NCBI GenBank assembly: GCA_032158295.1
Contig: CM063244.1
Span: forward strand, 7,376,597 to 7,440,596
Direction: 5' to 3'
DNA length: 64,000 nt
Origin: Pycnopodia helianthoides
Lineage: Eukaryota; Echinodermata; Asteroidea; Forcipulatida; Asteriidae
The notes under the pieces were generated by a model. That model had not been told where the DNA came from. It made no database searches and saw only the letters and a list, made by a program, of their open reading frames with translations. The translations under genes were made by a program, and so were the position numbers. The stretch's first letter is position 1. The number at the start of each line of letters is the position of its first letter. Below, piece after piece: positions 43,901-56,828 of this stretch.

Positions 43901-46900
43901 ACATTTATATTTATAAGACATAATGACATTGCTTTTTTTTTTCTCTCTTTGCCCCTTTAACGCTTCCGTACATACCAAACACAAATGATAAAAGAATTGA
44001 ATTACAAAAAAGAAGAAGACAAAACAAACCATCCGAAAAAGGTACACAGCAAAGCATTTCTAAGGCCTGTTCCAACAGAAAATGGATAGCAGCAGCAAAT
44101 GCCAATACAGTGGAGTCTTGTTAAAAATTGAGGTCTGTTGAACTGGCCCATTGTTGACTGCTCTTTGTTTCTTTCAACAACCCTATGTTCCAATAACCCC
44201 TCCTGATCTGCACGCATGGGGTTAGGGTAGGGTTAGGCTTAGGCTTAGGGTTAGGAGGGTAGGGGTTAGGCTTAGGGTAAGGAGATTACATTAGAGGTGT
44301 CGGAACAGAAGGGTGTCGAAACATAGGTGTGTAACCGGCCCATTTTCCTTGTGTCCTCCAGACACCATCTAAAACAGAGCATAGCAGCGTCAAGTTGCTG
44401 TTTGTGTCAAGAAATCATTTGTGTAGAGTTGCGGCTGCAGCAGCAGACGTTGGAACATGGATTTTCATCAGTAAAAACGTCTTAGTGTTGAAAAATGTAT
44501 CACTGTACAATGTATATCGAGAAAACAGTTGAATGCACTTTCCTTCTTCATTCCAGACAAAAGACATTACATTCTTGAAAAAAACAGGCACCTAAAATGA
44601 ATTCACATTCAAGCTTACCACAAGGTTCTCTACAAACATCACTATAAATTTACGACCACAGGTATGCCTTAACCAAACTCAAAACTAGGACAAAAATAAA
44701 CAGGAAAACAAAAAATAGCAATACCTTTTTTAACTTCCTGCTCGAAACGATTAAACAGGGTACACAGCCGGGCGTAGTTATACATCACGAACACACCATC
44801 CCTGCTATCCGGCCATGTGCTGTTGTTGTGGCTGTTGGAAAGGTCTAGTTTTAGCTATGGAGGAAAATGAAGTTTCAATCTAACGCTGTGTCCGAATTGA
44901 TGGCTACGGCTGCAGCTGTGGCCTGGTCGCCATGATGACATGTGATGAAGCAGAGGATACCCTTAGCAACACCCTTAGAAACACCAAGCCAGTCTTAAAT
45001 TTTACCTTTTTAAAGGAACATTACAGAGTTGGTTTTTGCTAACAAAACAGTTGCTAGCAGTGTAAGCACTTTATGTAATCCACCATATACATAAACTGAC
45101 AAACCTGTAGAAGTTTGAGATCGATCAGCCATCTGGGTCACGAGAAAATAGTGAAAAACCGATTACATATTTGCATGAAATCATATAGATTCAACAAATA
45201 AATAAAACGCTCACTGAGCGATAAACTCCAATCGGAAAATTAGTTTATTCATTTCTCCTCAAATATGGCATTTCAGACAGAAATATTTCAAGGGATGTTT
45301 TCTGCTATCATCATCATGAGACCGTGTAAGTTTTATGTAAATCTGTGGTCAAAAGTATATTTTACAAGTTTTTTTCTTACCAATTCTGTAATGTTCCTTT
45401 AAAATAATGTTCCACCAATTGGAATTCTCACCATGTGCCGATACTGCTTGCCTAGTATTTCAAACTTCAATCCAGCGATGGTCAGTCTATGAATTAGGTT
45501 CTCCCAACCTTCACCTTTAACATGTGAAATAAAACAACGGATACTTGTTGTAAACTGCACTCAAACACGATAAAAATACAAGGGTATGTTTGTACCCAAG
45601 GACAAGAAAAACCACAGAAAAATATAGCAGTCTCCTCTTGGTCTTCGGATGAAAATCCTCAACTTCAAGATAACAAATGATGCAGGCTAGCTACTTGAAC
45701 ACAAACCCATACTAGAGGTCTGGGCACAGCATGTGCCATCTCTTTCATTCTTCACTTGATACGTAGTCAAGTATTTAAAGGAACATTACAGAATTGGTAA
45801 GAAAAAAACTAATGATGATGATAGTGGAAAACATCCCTCTAAATATTTCTGTCTGAAATGCCATATTTGATGAGAAATGAATAAACTAATTTCCCGGTTG
45901 GAGTTTATCGCTCAGTGAGCGTTTTATTCATTTTTTGAACCTATATGAGTTCATGCAAATGTGTAATCGGTTTTCACTATTTTCTCGTGACCAGATGGCC
46001 GATCGATCTCAAACTTCTACAGGTTTGTCAGTTCATGTGTATGGTGGATTACGTAAAGTGCTTACACTGCCAGCAACTGTTTTATTAGCAAAAACCAATT
46101 CTGTAATGTTCCTTGAAAGAAAGCTTTAAGAGGGGAAGATCAAATTACTCCTCCAACTGTCTGACTTTTTAATATCATCCACTGTGATTTTGAAGGAGAG
46201 GTAAAATACATGTATGCCAGTCTGCAATATATCATGTGGTGTATGCATCAATACAGTACACAGTTAACCCTCCTACTGTCTGTCCATTCAATATCATCCA
46301 CTGTGGTTTTGAATGATAGATTTACTTTGTCAGCCTGCGATAATTATATCATGTGGAGAATGCATGCACAGTACACAGTTAACTATCATACTGTCTGACC
46401 ATTCAATATCATCAACTGTGGTTTTGAATGATAGATTCACTATGCCAGCCTGCAATACATCACGTGGTGAATGCATCTACACAGTATACAGTTAACCCTC
46501 CTACTGTCCGACCATTCAATATCATCCACTGTGATTTTTATTAATAAATAAACTATGCCAGCCAGCAGTGTGGTGATTGCATGAACTCAGTTAAGTTTTG
46601 TGCCAACATTAACAACCCATGCAGTCGAATGCTTTCAAGTTGATGGTCAACTCACTGGAAAGTGTTGCCAAGTGTAGTGAAAGGTTAACAACAAAAAGTC
46701 TTATATAAGATCTTTCTATTACCTTGCACTTCTTCCCCATACTTCAAGATGGACGCTTCCCTCGTTTGAGATTCTCTTAACCTAAAGAGCTCACACGCAC
46801 TAATGGTTCCTTTGGCCTCAGCCCCACACACTGTAACAGGTCCATGGACTACATGGTATTGATTGATGCCAGGTAGTGTAGCTCGACTGGTGCACAGCTG

Positions 46901-49900
46901 CCATGTCAGGTCAACTTGCTGTTGCCGAAAACCCATATCTTGGCTTGATACGTGGACGAGGTGAGAAGGCTACAAGAGAAGGTAGGTTAGAGTTCAAGGG
47001 TCACATACCAGAACAGAACGACCTAGACTTCGCCTATGGCCCTTGGCTGCATGTGCAATGTTAAGAATATATCTTGAGTAATCTAGTCATAGCTGCAGTG
47101 CTATGGCTAGATCACCAAAGACTCCTGTTCTTCAGTACTGTCACTGCAGCCAATGGCCATAGCCGCAGCCAAAGTTGCATGATCTGGACATGACCTAACT
47201 ACAGAGCAGACTAACATTCTGGGGACTCAAATTATACTAACTATAATAATAAGCACTTTTAAACATTGTATCGAAGCATCTTACACTATTACTTCCCCTT
47301 GGCATTGGGCCCTATGCATTTCTGAAACCATCTCAACTCCTTTGGAATAAGCAGCACCGGCAGCCAAACAGGTGATAATCATTCACATCAAGGATCGCTA
47401 CCCTCGCAGGTAACCGTTTACTCCTGGGTGATGAGCAACATCTAAAGATCAAGATTCAAACCCACACTCTGATGACTCGGTCATCGGAACTTGAGTTTGA
47501 TGACCACTCGGCCATGACACGCAAGAAAAATAGAGAAGAATAGAGCAGAAAACCTGATCGTTTTACCAGTGGCTGCATCTGACCAAGGCCTTGTTCAATG
47601 GTACGGCACTGCATCATCACTGGAGAAGGTGTTCCATCCGCAGAGCAAACTAGACAACAAAAATAACAAACAAAAAAGGTGAAGAAAATCTGACCTATTG
47701 ACCCAATTCACCCGACATCATCATCCGTGATCAATCTTGGTTGGACCATTTTAGGAGTCAGATTCCCTACATGTTACTGTGTAGTGTGCATCTTAGGCAG
47801 TGCACACAGTCTTGAATCACATACATGCAATTTAACTCCCAAAATGGCAGACCAGAGGGAGAGGGTAAGAGAGGGAGAGAGTGACATCCAGTCTGCAAGG
47901 GGTCTGTAGACCTTTCTATTGTTGATAAACCAACCGGCGCAGCCGCTGGTTGGCATGGACGTCTGAATGTTATCAAAACGATCAATCGTGTTAACAAATG
48001 TTGTGACCAATTTCAACCTTTCTGCAACTTTTCAGTTAAAAAAAAGTTTATCCCATAATATTGTGTAACATTGTTACATAAAGTGGTCATCTGTTTTTGC
48101 TTTGCATTATGGCTTCCATGGTTTTCAAAATTGGTTGGCAAAAACTTGGGCAGTGACGTTGCAATAGAAAGGTCTACAGAGCTTCCAAACAAGTTGGCTG
48201 AAGCATTTAAAGGGTCAAAGGTGAAAGGTCAAATAGCAGCTCTCACTTGTTACTCTCTGCAGGTTCTTATCATATCCAGACTTTCCAAGTGGGAGTTTTT
48301 CCTCAGCGATGAACTGTTGTAAATCTAGCTGGACATCACTTAATGAATCCAACACCTCTTGGTCATCTCTCCTATGACCATGACCTTTGACATCATTCCC
48401 GACCAACCTCGGACTCGAGCCTCCGTCGTCCCGACGGCCCGACTCGGAGTGCGTTCTGAATTTAGAGCTAGCTGCAGCTCGGATTAAACGTTGTTGTGCT
48501 TCACACCTTGACCGCTCTACTGATGCAATGTCTGCTGTGTGGTTATAAACTGACCCCAGCCCAAACTGGTTGAGTACTTTGGAAAATGATGGTGTAGTTG
48601 GCGTCAAATGATGAACTTGAAACCTGCCAATGAAAAGTTCACATAAAGGTTTACATTGTGTACATTGCAGGCCTGGAATTTTATCTTTAAGAGGGCAAGG
48701 CCATTTTCATTTTGCAAAGGGCAATTCAATTGATCCTCTCGATGTTCATAACCCTCTTGTCTATGAACATCGAGAGGATCAAGGGTTAAGATTATCGTAA
48801 CTACTTCGAACTGTAACACAAGATCAACACTGTAAAATCGGTTAAGATTGAAGTTCTTGATTTAGAAAGACAAATGGGTGACAGACCCTGCTCTGACCAT
48901 AATACAGGATCTACTTTTGACCGTCACACAGGATCAATACTGTAAAATCAGTCAAGATTGGGGTTGGATTTGAAACTTTGCACGGTGGAAGTATAACTAA
49001 GAGTAGTGCTGGTTCTGAAAAGAACCGGTGGTTAACGACTCCACATTTCGATCAGTATGCTCTGATTGTCTTCAGGAGAATGCTGGACTCTGTTGCTGGA
49101 TGCTGCTTATGTACAAGTTGGGCTTGGCTCGGTGGTGCACGAAGGCGGGAACAGGAACCCCCTACAACAGAGTCCAGCATTCTCCTGAAGACGATCAGAG
49201 CATACTGATCGAAACGTTGAGTCGTTAACCACCGGTTCTTTTCAGAACCAACACTACTCAAAAGAGATCTTAACATGGTGTTACCGCAAACCTCTCTCAG
49301 TAAGGTTGGGGTTCTTGATTTGGAAAGACAAAAGAGTGACAGACCCTGCTCTGACCATAATACAGGATCTACTTTTGACCGTCACACAGGATCAATACTG
49401 TAAAATCAGTCAAGATTGGGGTTGGATTTGAAACTTTGCACGGTGGAAGTATAACTAAGAGTAGTGCTGGTTCTGAAAAGAACCGGTGGTTAACGACTCC
49501 ACATTTCGATCAGTATGCTCTGATTGTCTTCAGGAGAATGCTGGACTCTGTTGCTGGATGCTGCTTATGTACAAGTTGGGCTTGGCTCGGTGGTGCACAA
49601 AGGCGGGAACAGGAACCCCCTACAACAGAGTCCAGCATTCTCCTGAAGACGATCAGAGCATACTGATCGAAACGTTGAGTCGTTAACCACCGGTTCTTTT
49701 CAGAACCAACACTACTCAAAAGAGATCTTAACATGGTGTTACCGCAAACCTCTCTCAGTAAGGTTGGGGTTCTTGATTTGGAAAGACAAAAGAGTGACAG
49801 ACCCTGCTCCTCCGAGTAATCCAGCCAGATGCTCAGTCAGTAGAAGACCCCTCAACTGATTCAGTGTCACCCCAACCTTTTCCTCCGATCGGCTTCTTTC

Positions 49901-51979
49901 TTTCTCTGCCCTAAAGAGACTGTTATTTACAACGGCCACTCGAGGAGGAGCATTGTCTGGGTCTTGGATGGATGCCTCAGACTTCCCGTACAGATCGCCT
50001 AATTGTGAAACCGAGCTCAAGACACGTTTTAAGACGGTTGGACGGTGCAGATTGATGTTGAGTGATCCTTTTGCTGTAATGGTGCAGGACTTGATTGGAA
50101 GCGGCCAGTTACTTGATTCCTTTAGAAGTTCCTCTGAGAATGTGGCGATGTCGATGTCCTGAAAGATAATTGCCGTTGTACAACATTAAAGAGACACGTC
50201 TTTTGTAATTTGCTACAGAATATTGCTCCCAGATAGAACAATAGCACTATGAGGTTGTTATGCTATCCACTCGACTAAAGATAGCTTAACAACCACAGTT
50301 CTTCCTTCACAGTGGTCCGCTAGCCAAATGCCAGTTAAAACACCTGAGGACCAGTCAGAAATCTCTCCAAGAAGTGGTTTGGCTGGCTAGTTCAGTGTTG
50401 GAAAGCGTCCCTGTTTCATTTGAAATATGGACTAATGAAAAAGCGGACAGGCTAGCAGGCCTTGAATTTCGCCACGGCACCACAGCAATTGCTGTGGGTG
50501 CCCTTAAAAACCTTCAATACAGATTCAAATTTTCCTCATTGGGCGCCATTCATTTTGGGGAAATTGCCGTGCCCTATTGAACACAAAGTTCGTGGCCTGG
50601 GCTAGTGAAATGACGAGCTAACTGGTCCTCCTGGCCAGTGGCCAGGCACTACAAAAAATTAAGGGCAAACCCTGACAACCTCATACTTTTTTTAGTCGTA
50701 GTTCTAGGAGTAGCTAAGACTAAGAAGAGAGGGGTTATTACTCATTTTGATCGGTCCACTACCACCAAGCTGAAACAAACCAAACTATTTTAGTTGGTGT
50801 TAACAGTTACATAGCCGTGACAATTGTAGCTCTTGCTCACATCGCTTGGGTTGGTTGACCTAAAAAAAGCTACGATGGACCATGTGTTTTCCCCCAACAT
50901 TTTAAATGTAACCCATTGGATACATTGAAAATGATGGGGGAAGCTTAAAATAGCGTGCCAAATTTAAATCTATTATTAGATTCTATTTATTTATTTATTT
51001 TATACAGCATCCACAGCGCAAACGCCAAAATCGGACGGATACAAATTTCAGTAATTAATAATAAAATACCAAAAAGAGACACAGTGATATACATGTACCA
51101 TATAGTATATATACAACAAACACAAACGTAAAAATGGACGAAAAGACACAGGCTTTGTGTGCAGAGCAGAAATTTAATAATTTTTATAGCACCCTAAATA
51201 CACTTCCAATTCTACCTCCATGATGTCATTGACACTATTTATAGGGCTATACTATACATAACATTTTATAACAATCATGTCAAATATCATATGTTCAAAG
51301 CTAAAAATTGTCAATGTTTTTGGCGAAATCATCATTCCATCGATCGGAGATTCATTCCATCAGCAATGCCGTTTTTGAAGTCATTTGTTGAGTATACGAG
51401 TTCATCAATATTCATAGAGCATGATGTATACATCTATAACAATCAATCTATAGCCAGGTCTACATTACAGAAGCTTCCTCCACTTAATACAATGCTTTAG
51501 TAATTAGTAGGACTACTTAGGAATATTGCTGTTGCAAATTCAAATCACCCCGAAAAGACCCGCTTATTAATTACCTTAATTTTCAATCTCTCCACCATCG
51601 CCGCGGCCACACTGAAATCACAAACACTGGGTTTGTTACATCGTCGCAAGATCGTCGAATTCAACCCCGTTTTAACTACACTTGCTTTCTTACCATATGC
51701 TAAGATAAACGTCTCGAGTTGCTCGTGAACACAGTGAAATCTTTCAAAATTTCCCCCATTTTCATCGTTCTCTCTGTGACTGTGTGTGTCAAGTCGACAT
51801 TGCACAGCCATTATAACACTAGCATGAATAGTGTTTAACCTAGACGTCTTTATCTCTTTCACAGTGTACTGATACACGCATGACTTTGGGGTCAGTCTAA
51901 ACTTTTGCTGTCTGCTAATATTGATTGCGCCCTCAATAGCCTCACACTGACAAGTCATTCTTTCAAACTTCAAATCCAT
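40874..51979 (-). CDS. DALRD3: DALRD3 orthologue, ten exons, ~677 aa
   Basis: Exons in gene order: 51979-51575, 50158-49803, 48623-48247, 47649-47567, 46969-46723, 45514-45432, 44854-44725, 43198-43027, 41889-41829 and 40992-40874. All junctions are GT-AG and all phases agree. Similarity to vertebrate DALRD3, judged from memory, is clear in several places: LNQLRGLLLTEHLAGLLGG, SGYDKNLQ, FRQQQVDLTWQL, HGPVTVCGAEAKG with REASILKYGEE, FVMYNYARLCTLF, PSVSTIDFSLLREDQEW, DLSSYYSHTHILG and EPRPHL. The C-terminal part is the DALR anticodon-binding fold shared with arginyl-tRNA synthetase. In mammals DALRD3 partners METTL2 to direct m3C methylation of certain arginine tRNAs; the same role here is inferred. 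It is longer than the human protein (about 540 residues), mainly in exons 1 and 3. The last exon needs a one-base correction. Exon 1 is placed by phase and frame only. Confidence 0.88.
41681..41779. repeat. 15-bp tandem repeat, about 6.5 copies
   Basis: TGCAAGGGAGCCTAT repeats perfectly six times from 41681 to 41770, then partly. The period gives a five-residue repeat ORF that is not a gene. Just upstream (41620-41675) is a decayed SINE head on the minus strand. Confidence 0.9.
41829..41889 (-). CDS. DALRD3: DALRD3 exon 9
   Basis: 61 bases reading FLASLCRDLSSYYSHTHILG, the core of the DALR helix bundle. The acceptor is the second AG (CTGCAG), chosen because it alone fits the phase of exon 8. 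Donor GTAAGA. Confidence 0.88.
42728..42868. repeat. Hairpin of the ACGTTTCGA family
   Basis: AGTCGTTGGTTTGGTCTTGA...GAGCAGTATACTCTGCTCGT at the left is mirrored by GATGAGCAGAGTATACTGTT...ACCAAACCAACAACTC. The inner part is itself palindromic. Confidence 0.7.
43027..43198 (-). CDS. DALRD3: DALRD3 exon 8
   Basis: 172 bases reading ATYPPLPSVSTIDFSLLRED, then WGLAFNYVLQYP, between TTTATCAG and GTAAGC. Confidence 0.9.
43640..43975. repeat. AT-rich palindromic array ending at CCCTTTAACGCTTCCGTA
   Basis: Irregular repeats of GTCATAATTATGA and ATATCTCATAATTATGA run to about 43920, then a T-rich tract and GCCCCTTTAACGCTTCCGTA at 43950. Confidence 0.65.
44221..44282 (+). repeat. Interstitial telomere-like tract
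   Basis: Degenerate TTAGGG/TTAGGC hexamers over about 60 bp, in the seventh intron of DALRD3. Confidence 0.75.
44725..44854 (-). CDS. DALRD3: DALRD3 exon 7
   Basis: 130 bases containing GVFVMYNYARLCTLF, between CCATAG and GTATTG; phase 0 in, 1 out. Confidence 0.88.
45014..45398. mobile_element. TTAA-flanked MITE (family A), complete
   Basis: 385 bp, same orientation as 23371-23758 and closely similar, with TTAA at both sides. Lies in the DALRD3 intron between exons 6 and 7. Confidence 0.8.
45432..45514 (-). CDS. DALRD3: DALRD3 exon 6
   Basis: 83 bases reading EGWENLIHRLTIAGLKFEIL, between TTAAAG and GTGAGA. Lies between two family A MITEs. Confidence 0.85.
45779..46113. mobile_element. TTAA-flanked MITE (family A), inverted and shortened
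   Basis: Opposite orientation to the copy at 45014. TTAA precedes it and a mutated TTGA follows. About 50 bp is missing near one end. Confidence 0.75.
46140..46590. repeat. ~114-bp tandem repeat, about four copies
   Basis: ACTGTCTGACCATTCAATAT recurs near 46165, 46280, 46395 and 46507. Copies are diverged. Intron between DALRD3 exons 5 and 6. Confidence 0.8.
46723..46969 (-). CDS. DALRD3: DALRD3 exon 5
   Basis: Follows CTTGTAG; PSHLVHVSSQDMGFRQQQVD is strongly DALRD3-like. Ends CAAG before GTAATA. Confidence 0.9.
47567..47649 (-). CDS. DALRD3: DALRD3 exon 4
   Basis: 83 bases between GTCTAG and GTAAAA, reading CSADGTPSPVMMQCRTIEQG. Phase 1 in, 0 out. Confidence 0.75.
47903..48180. mobile_element. 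TIR element, 19-bp perfect ends
   Basis: TCTGTAGACCTTTCTATTG at 47903-47921 is mirrored exactly at 48162-48180. No ORF of note. In a DALRD3 intron. Confidence 0.65.
48247..48623 (-). CDS. DALRD3: DALRD3 exon 3
   Basis: Follows TTGGCAG and reads FQVHHLTPTTPSFSKVLNQF. It includes a charged insert (SGRRDDGGSS) and SGYDKNLQ. The donor GTGAGA after ACAA gives the phase needed by exon 4. Confidence 0.8.
48730..48782. repeat. Perfect 21-bp hairpin, 11-nt loop
   Basis: TTGATCCTCTCGATGTTCAT (A) at 48730-48750 pairs exactly with 48762-48782 around ACCCTCTTGTC. Located in DALRD3 intron 2. Confidence 0.85.
48842..49757. repeat. 458-bp unit in direct tandem, each a foldback
   Basis: Copies 48842-49299 and 49300-49757 differ at only a few sites, plus a partial third start at 49758. 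Each holds a long inverted repeat: GTGCTGGTTCTGAAAAGAAC... at the left and GGTTCTTTTCAGAACCAACA at the right, with TCCAGCATTCTCCTGAAGAC near the loop. Confidence 0.9.
49803..50158 (-). CDS. DALRD3: DALRD3 exon 2
   Basis: Follows ATCTTTCAG, starts DIDIATFSEE and contains LNQLRGLLLTEHLAG. Ends GCAGG before a poor donor, GTCTGT. The adjacent intron is the 458-bp duplication. Confidence 0.8.
51575..51979 (-). CDS. DALRD3: DALRD3 exon 1
   Basis: 135 codons from the ATG at 51979 to AAG before GTAATT, phase 0. The open frame continues upstream only to a GTG at 51997. Similarity to vertebrate exon 1 is not obvious. Confidence 0.65.
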
Positions 51980-51997
51980 TGGCGGAAAGTTTTCCAC

Positions 51998-53930
51998 TTT
52001 TAAAATTCTGGGTGGGCTACCCTTCTTCGACCAAAGTCAGAGACATTTCGTCTCGAAAATAAAAACTATTAGTAAATGTTACAAAGGCACCCATGCAATC
52101 CCTCCTCATTCAAGCATTTTAAGCAAAAAACACCAACCTATGATTATTACAACGCTAATCTTGCAGGCCTTGACTTGATGCAACGCATAACGGAGGGTAC
52201 ATTAGATCAGCAAAAAACGTTTTCAGCAAAACAAGTATTGCCCAAGTAATGAGCAGGGGTTGATCCAGTTATGTGCATTATACGGGTCCATGGTATTTTG
52301 GCTGGTAACCATACAGTCAAGCAATTAATATTTCTGCTGGTAAGCCTTACAACGCCCTCTATTGAATCAGCCTCCTTCAGCCCATGTTAATATTATTTCC
52401 CTGGGGACATAAGCTCCGGGGAACAGATTTCACCAATAACAGCTGCAGTGTCGTAGGGGATTTTCCCCCAGGCTGTGGCGTGTCAAAGGGGACTCTATCA
52501 TACAATTGAATTTCTACACATTCAATCGCTATACAAAAATAAGTTCCGTGACACCACCGGCAAAGGTGAAGCCGCTACGCCTTTATAGCATAACACCACT
52601 GTCCAATCGTTTTGCGTTTGTTTCCTTTAAGCAATAGCAAATCATGAATGCTGATTACAATTCTTGATAAGGAGGATAGACTATTTTGGCCTTCGACCTC
52701 GATTTGGTTCAAAAAGCTATCTGAATGCGAGAAAAACAAGATACAATTCTAAGAGTATAGCCTCGCAGGTAGGCCCTACCCAGTAGCCTACGAGGTTTCG
52801 CAAAGGTACATGATGTTACATAATAAGCTGTGAACTGGCGCCTAAAAACTAATTTTTTCATGGAGAGGACTGAAATGTATTAATTCTTCCAAAAATGATG
52901 TCATCTTTTAGTATAATTGTTATATCTTTCTAATGAAACCAGTGGAGCCTAAAGTGCCTACCATTGTAACTCGTTGGCCTGAAGATATAACTATAGTGAC
53001 AAGAGACAGCGTTGAGGAAATGTCAGTATTTTCTGTGGGAGGAAAAAACACTAACTGGGGAAAACCAACGCGGTCACACTTTCAAAACCTCCGTCAGAAT
53101 ATTGGCCTAGATCATGGGTACCGTGGCTGACCCGTTTCTGTACTTCCAAGTTGATACAAAAATCACTTACTTGACTGAGAGTTCATTGTTATTTTCAAGT
53201 ATCCAGTGATCGTTTCGCCAGGTGTTGTTTCATTTTATTAAAAAAAACTTTTCTTTGTCATTTTGAAGCGATGGTCGGCCGACAATATTATTGTAAACAC
53301 AATGTAAACACAAATGTAGACACAAATGTGAACACAAATGTAAACACATTAACACAGATCGTTTGGAGCAATAGATATAATATCAAATCCTACCCCACAA
53401 ATCCAAATTTTCTCGAAAAAATACAGCAACAACAAAAGTGGTGTAATTTCCCTTTAAACACTCAAGCACACAGTGAACTAAAAGCAAAACATATATTTTT
53501 AGGTTTAATGGGCACTAGGTATTACCAAGTGTAAAAGGTTAACGTGTTACGGTGTTTAGAGTGGTTTTAATGTCTCTTTTGTTATCATGATTGTTTCTAC
53601 CTTGCACACGTTGCAAAAACATGACAGAGTAGACAAACTGATTGTCTGCGTGTAAGATTCTAAAATCATGTCTGCTAAATTATGTCACATGTTTGGTAAG
53701 TCCTCTATAAATAGACAATAAACGATTATCAGGGTATAAAGGTCTATTGGTAGTCCGATAATGGGCTCTGAAGGTATTTGGGCATTCCGGTCGGCTGTAT
53801 GGTTTCTTTAACTGCCCTATTTTCATCTATGGGGACCCAGGTTCGAATCCCTCTTAGGATCGGAGTCTTGCATGTGGATTGGGTTTTCAGTCGTTACATG
53901 TACTCTGAAAGCTCCCGGGTGCAAATTTAT
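51998..53930. other. DALRD3 upstream region, no gene seen
   Basis: No TATA box near the DALRD3 start. Around 53300 is a short (CACAAATGTAAA)n run. Otherwise AT-rich and unstructured. Confidence 0.4.
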
Positions 53931-54199
53931 GTTCTGCAGCACACGCTGACTACGGAGTCAACAGTTAAGGGATAGGGAAGAACAGCCTATGCCTTTTAAC
54001 TGTTGACTCCATAGCCGACGTGTGCTGCAGAAGAAAAAAAATCGCCCCGGGTCGGAATTGACCCGGATTACGGGTCCCAGGGGCCCTTACATATTTCTGG
54101 GTCAGGCTGACCCAGAAAGTGGTTCAACAATGGGATTTGGCTCTCGAATTCTGCATTAGTTTGACCCATTTCTTGGTCACTGACACATAAATTATGAGC

Positions 54200-55125
<926 letters not shown>

Positions 55126-56828
55126 ACAAATACAATGAGGGGGAAATTAAAGTACTTTTAAAGTGCTATCCACTTTCTGGGTGAATACAAAATACCACGA
55201 AAGCCCATAGCATCGAAGTCTGGGTTTTATATAAATTGTTCTTGGTTATCCTGAAGTAAAAAAACAACAAATCAGCTGAGCTTTTGTCTCGATCGACCTT
55301 TGAACTATTATTTGTGTCGTATAAAGAGTTGTCGTGCCAGGCCCTAGATTTTGCTCTTTGCTGCTGTTGGTATTCAATGCCGAAGTGGAATCGATATGAG
55401 TTTGTTAATTTGGTAAAGATAAGATTAAAACTCAGTTGCGTGGTTTTGGCGTTAAATAGTTTGGGGTCGTAGCTATCTGCCATGTGTCAACGGACACTGA
55501 CAAATTGTTTTGATTCTGTACAAGTGCCGCTTGCAAAGCCATAGATAATCGGCATCGCTCATTGAATAGTGTTTTCCACCGGTCTCTATTGTGTTTAAAT
55601 GATACTGTTGCGAAGTTATAGGTCACGTAGGTTAAATCAGTTATCAACCATCTTTTTTTTGGGGGGGGGGGACTGCGAATGGTATTTCTCCTGTCAACGG
55701 ACTTTATAGTTGCTCGACGAGGAGACTACGCACTTTGGGCATGGATATGACACAGAACCAAAAAATAACAAAACACAAATTCTATCGTGTAAAAAGATGA
55801 GTATAAATTTATGTTTTTAAAGATAATGAGAGGAAATGCTTCCCAAATGTTCATGGGAAAGTGTTCCAAAAATGTGGGCCCTGTACAACTGCGAATTTGT
55901 CACCAAATGAGCGGCTAGTTTTGGGGACATGTTATAACCTGATGTGATCAGTATGGGATATGAGGGCATGATCATGTGACCATTTTGGTTACCTTAATGA
56001 CAGACTATGGATCTTTTATGCATTGACGTCATCACGCCGCCATGTTAGAGGTAAAACGATAACGAAACAAAGGGAAACGCGCGGCGCACACTGATAGGCC
56101 ATCGGTGAGCAACCTTCTTTTTAGACTGGTCTTTTGTGTTTATACGCAAGGATAGAGACAGGCACTCAACCTCGTTCCTAGTGGTGTACAATCTCGCCGC
56201 GCCATTTTGCCCAAAAATGCCTTGCTCAATCCCAATGAGGAGCCAATCAGCGTTTTTTTTTTTAGCACATCCCGATCTACGGGGTTAGCAACGACAGATG
56301 TCGTTTTGGATATAGCACATAAAACCATGCAATTATGCAGGTACTAACCGCAGGTTCTCTGGTCGCAGCATTCACAAACGGACACCATGGAAATTTGAAT
56401 CTCTAAAAAGCTGCCTTTATACAAATCATGGCGTCAATTATTATGGTCCATCAAATTGTTGGTATGTGTACATCTATTCCTTAAATACATGACTAAGCCT
56501 ATTAGTAAATTCGAGACAAAGTGGAAATTTCAGTACATCAAGTTTTTGCAACTGAGGTCTGCACTCACAAAGAATGTACTCAATGAACGTTGGTTGCAGT
56601 GATACCTCGGTCCTTGAACTAAATAATAATCAGTCGTTATTATACTTTACACCTCACGCAAAAAACATCAGCTGATGAAATTGACTCAATTATATCCGAA
56701 GTCATCATCACAATAATTATGGTATCACCCTTTAATGGGGTCAATGTCCCCGTGTGGCGTGCCGTGCGCATTTTAGGCGACGAGGCGTTTGCACGCTTAA
56801 CCAAAATTCAAATTACAATTTTTCTCCT

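Noticed and set aside
48978..49734. Matched pairs of 66-76-codon ORFs on both strands
   Set aside because: They are mirror translations of the inverted repeat inside the 458-bp duplication.
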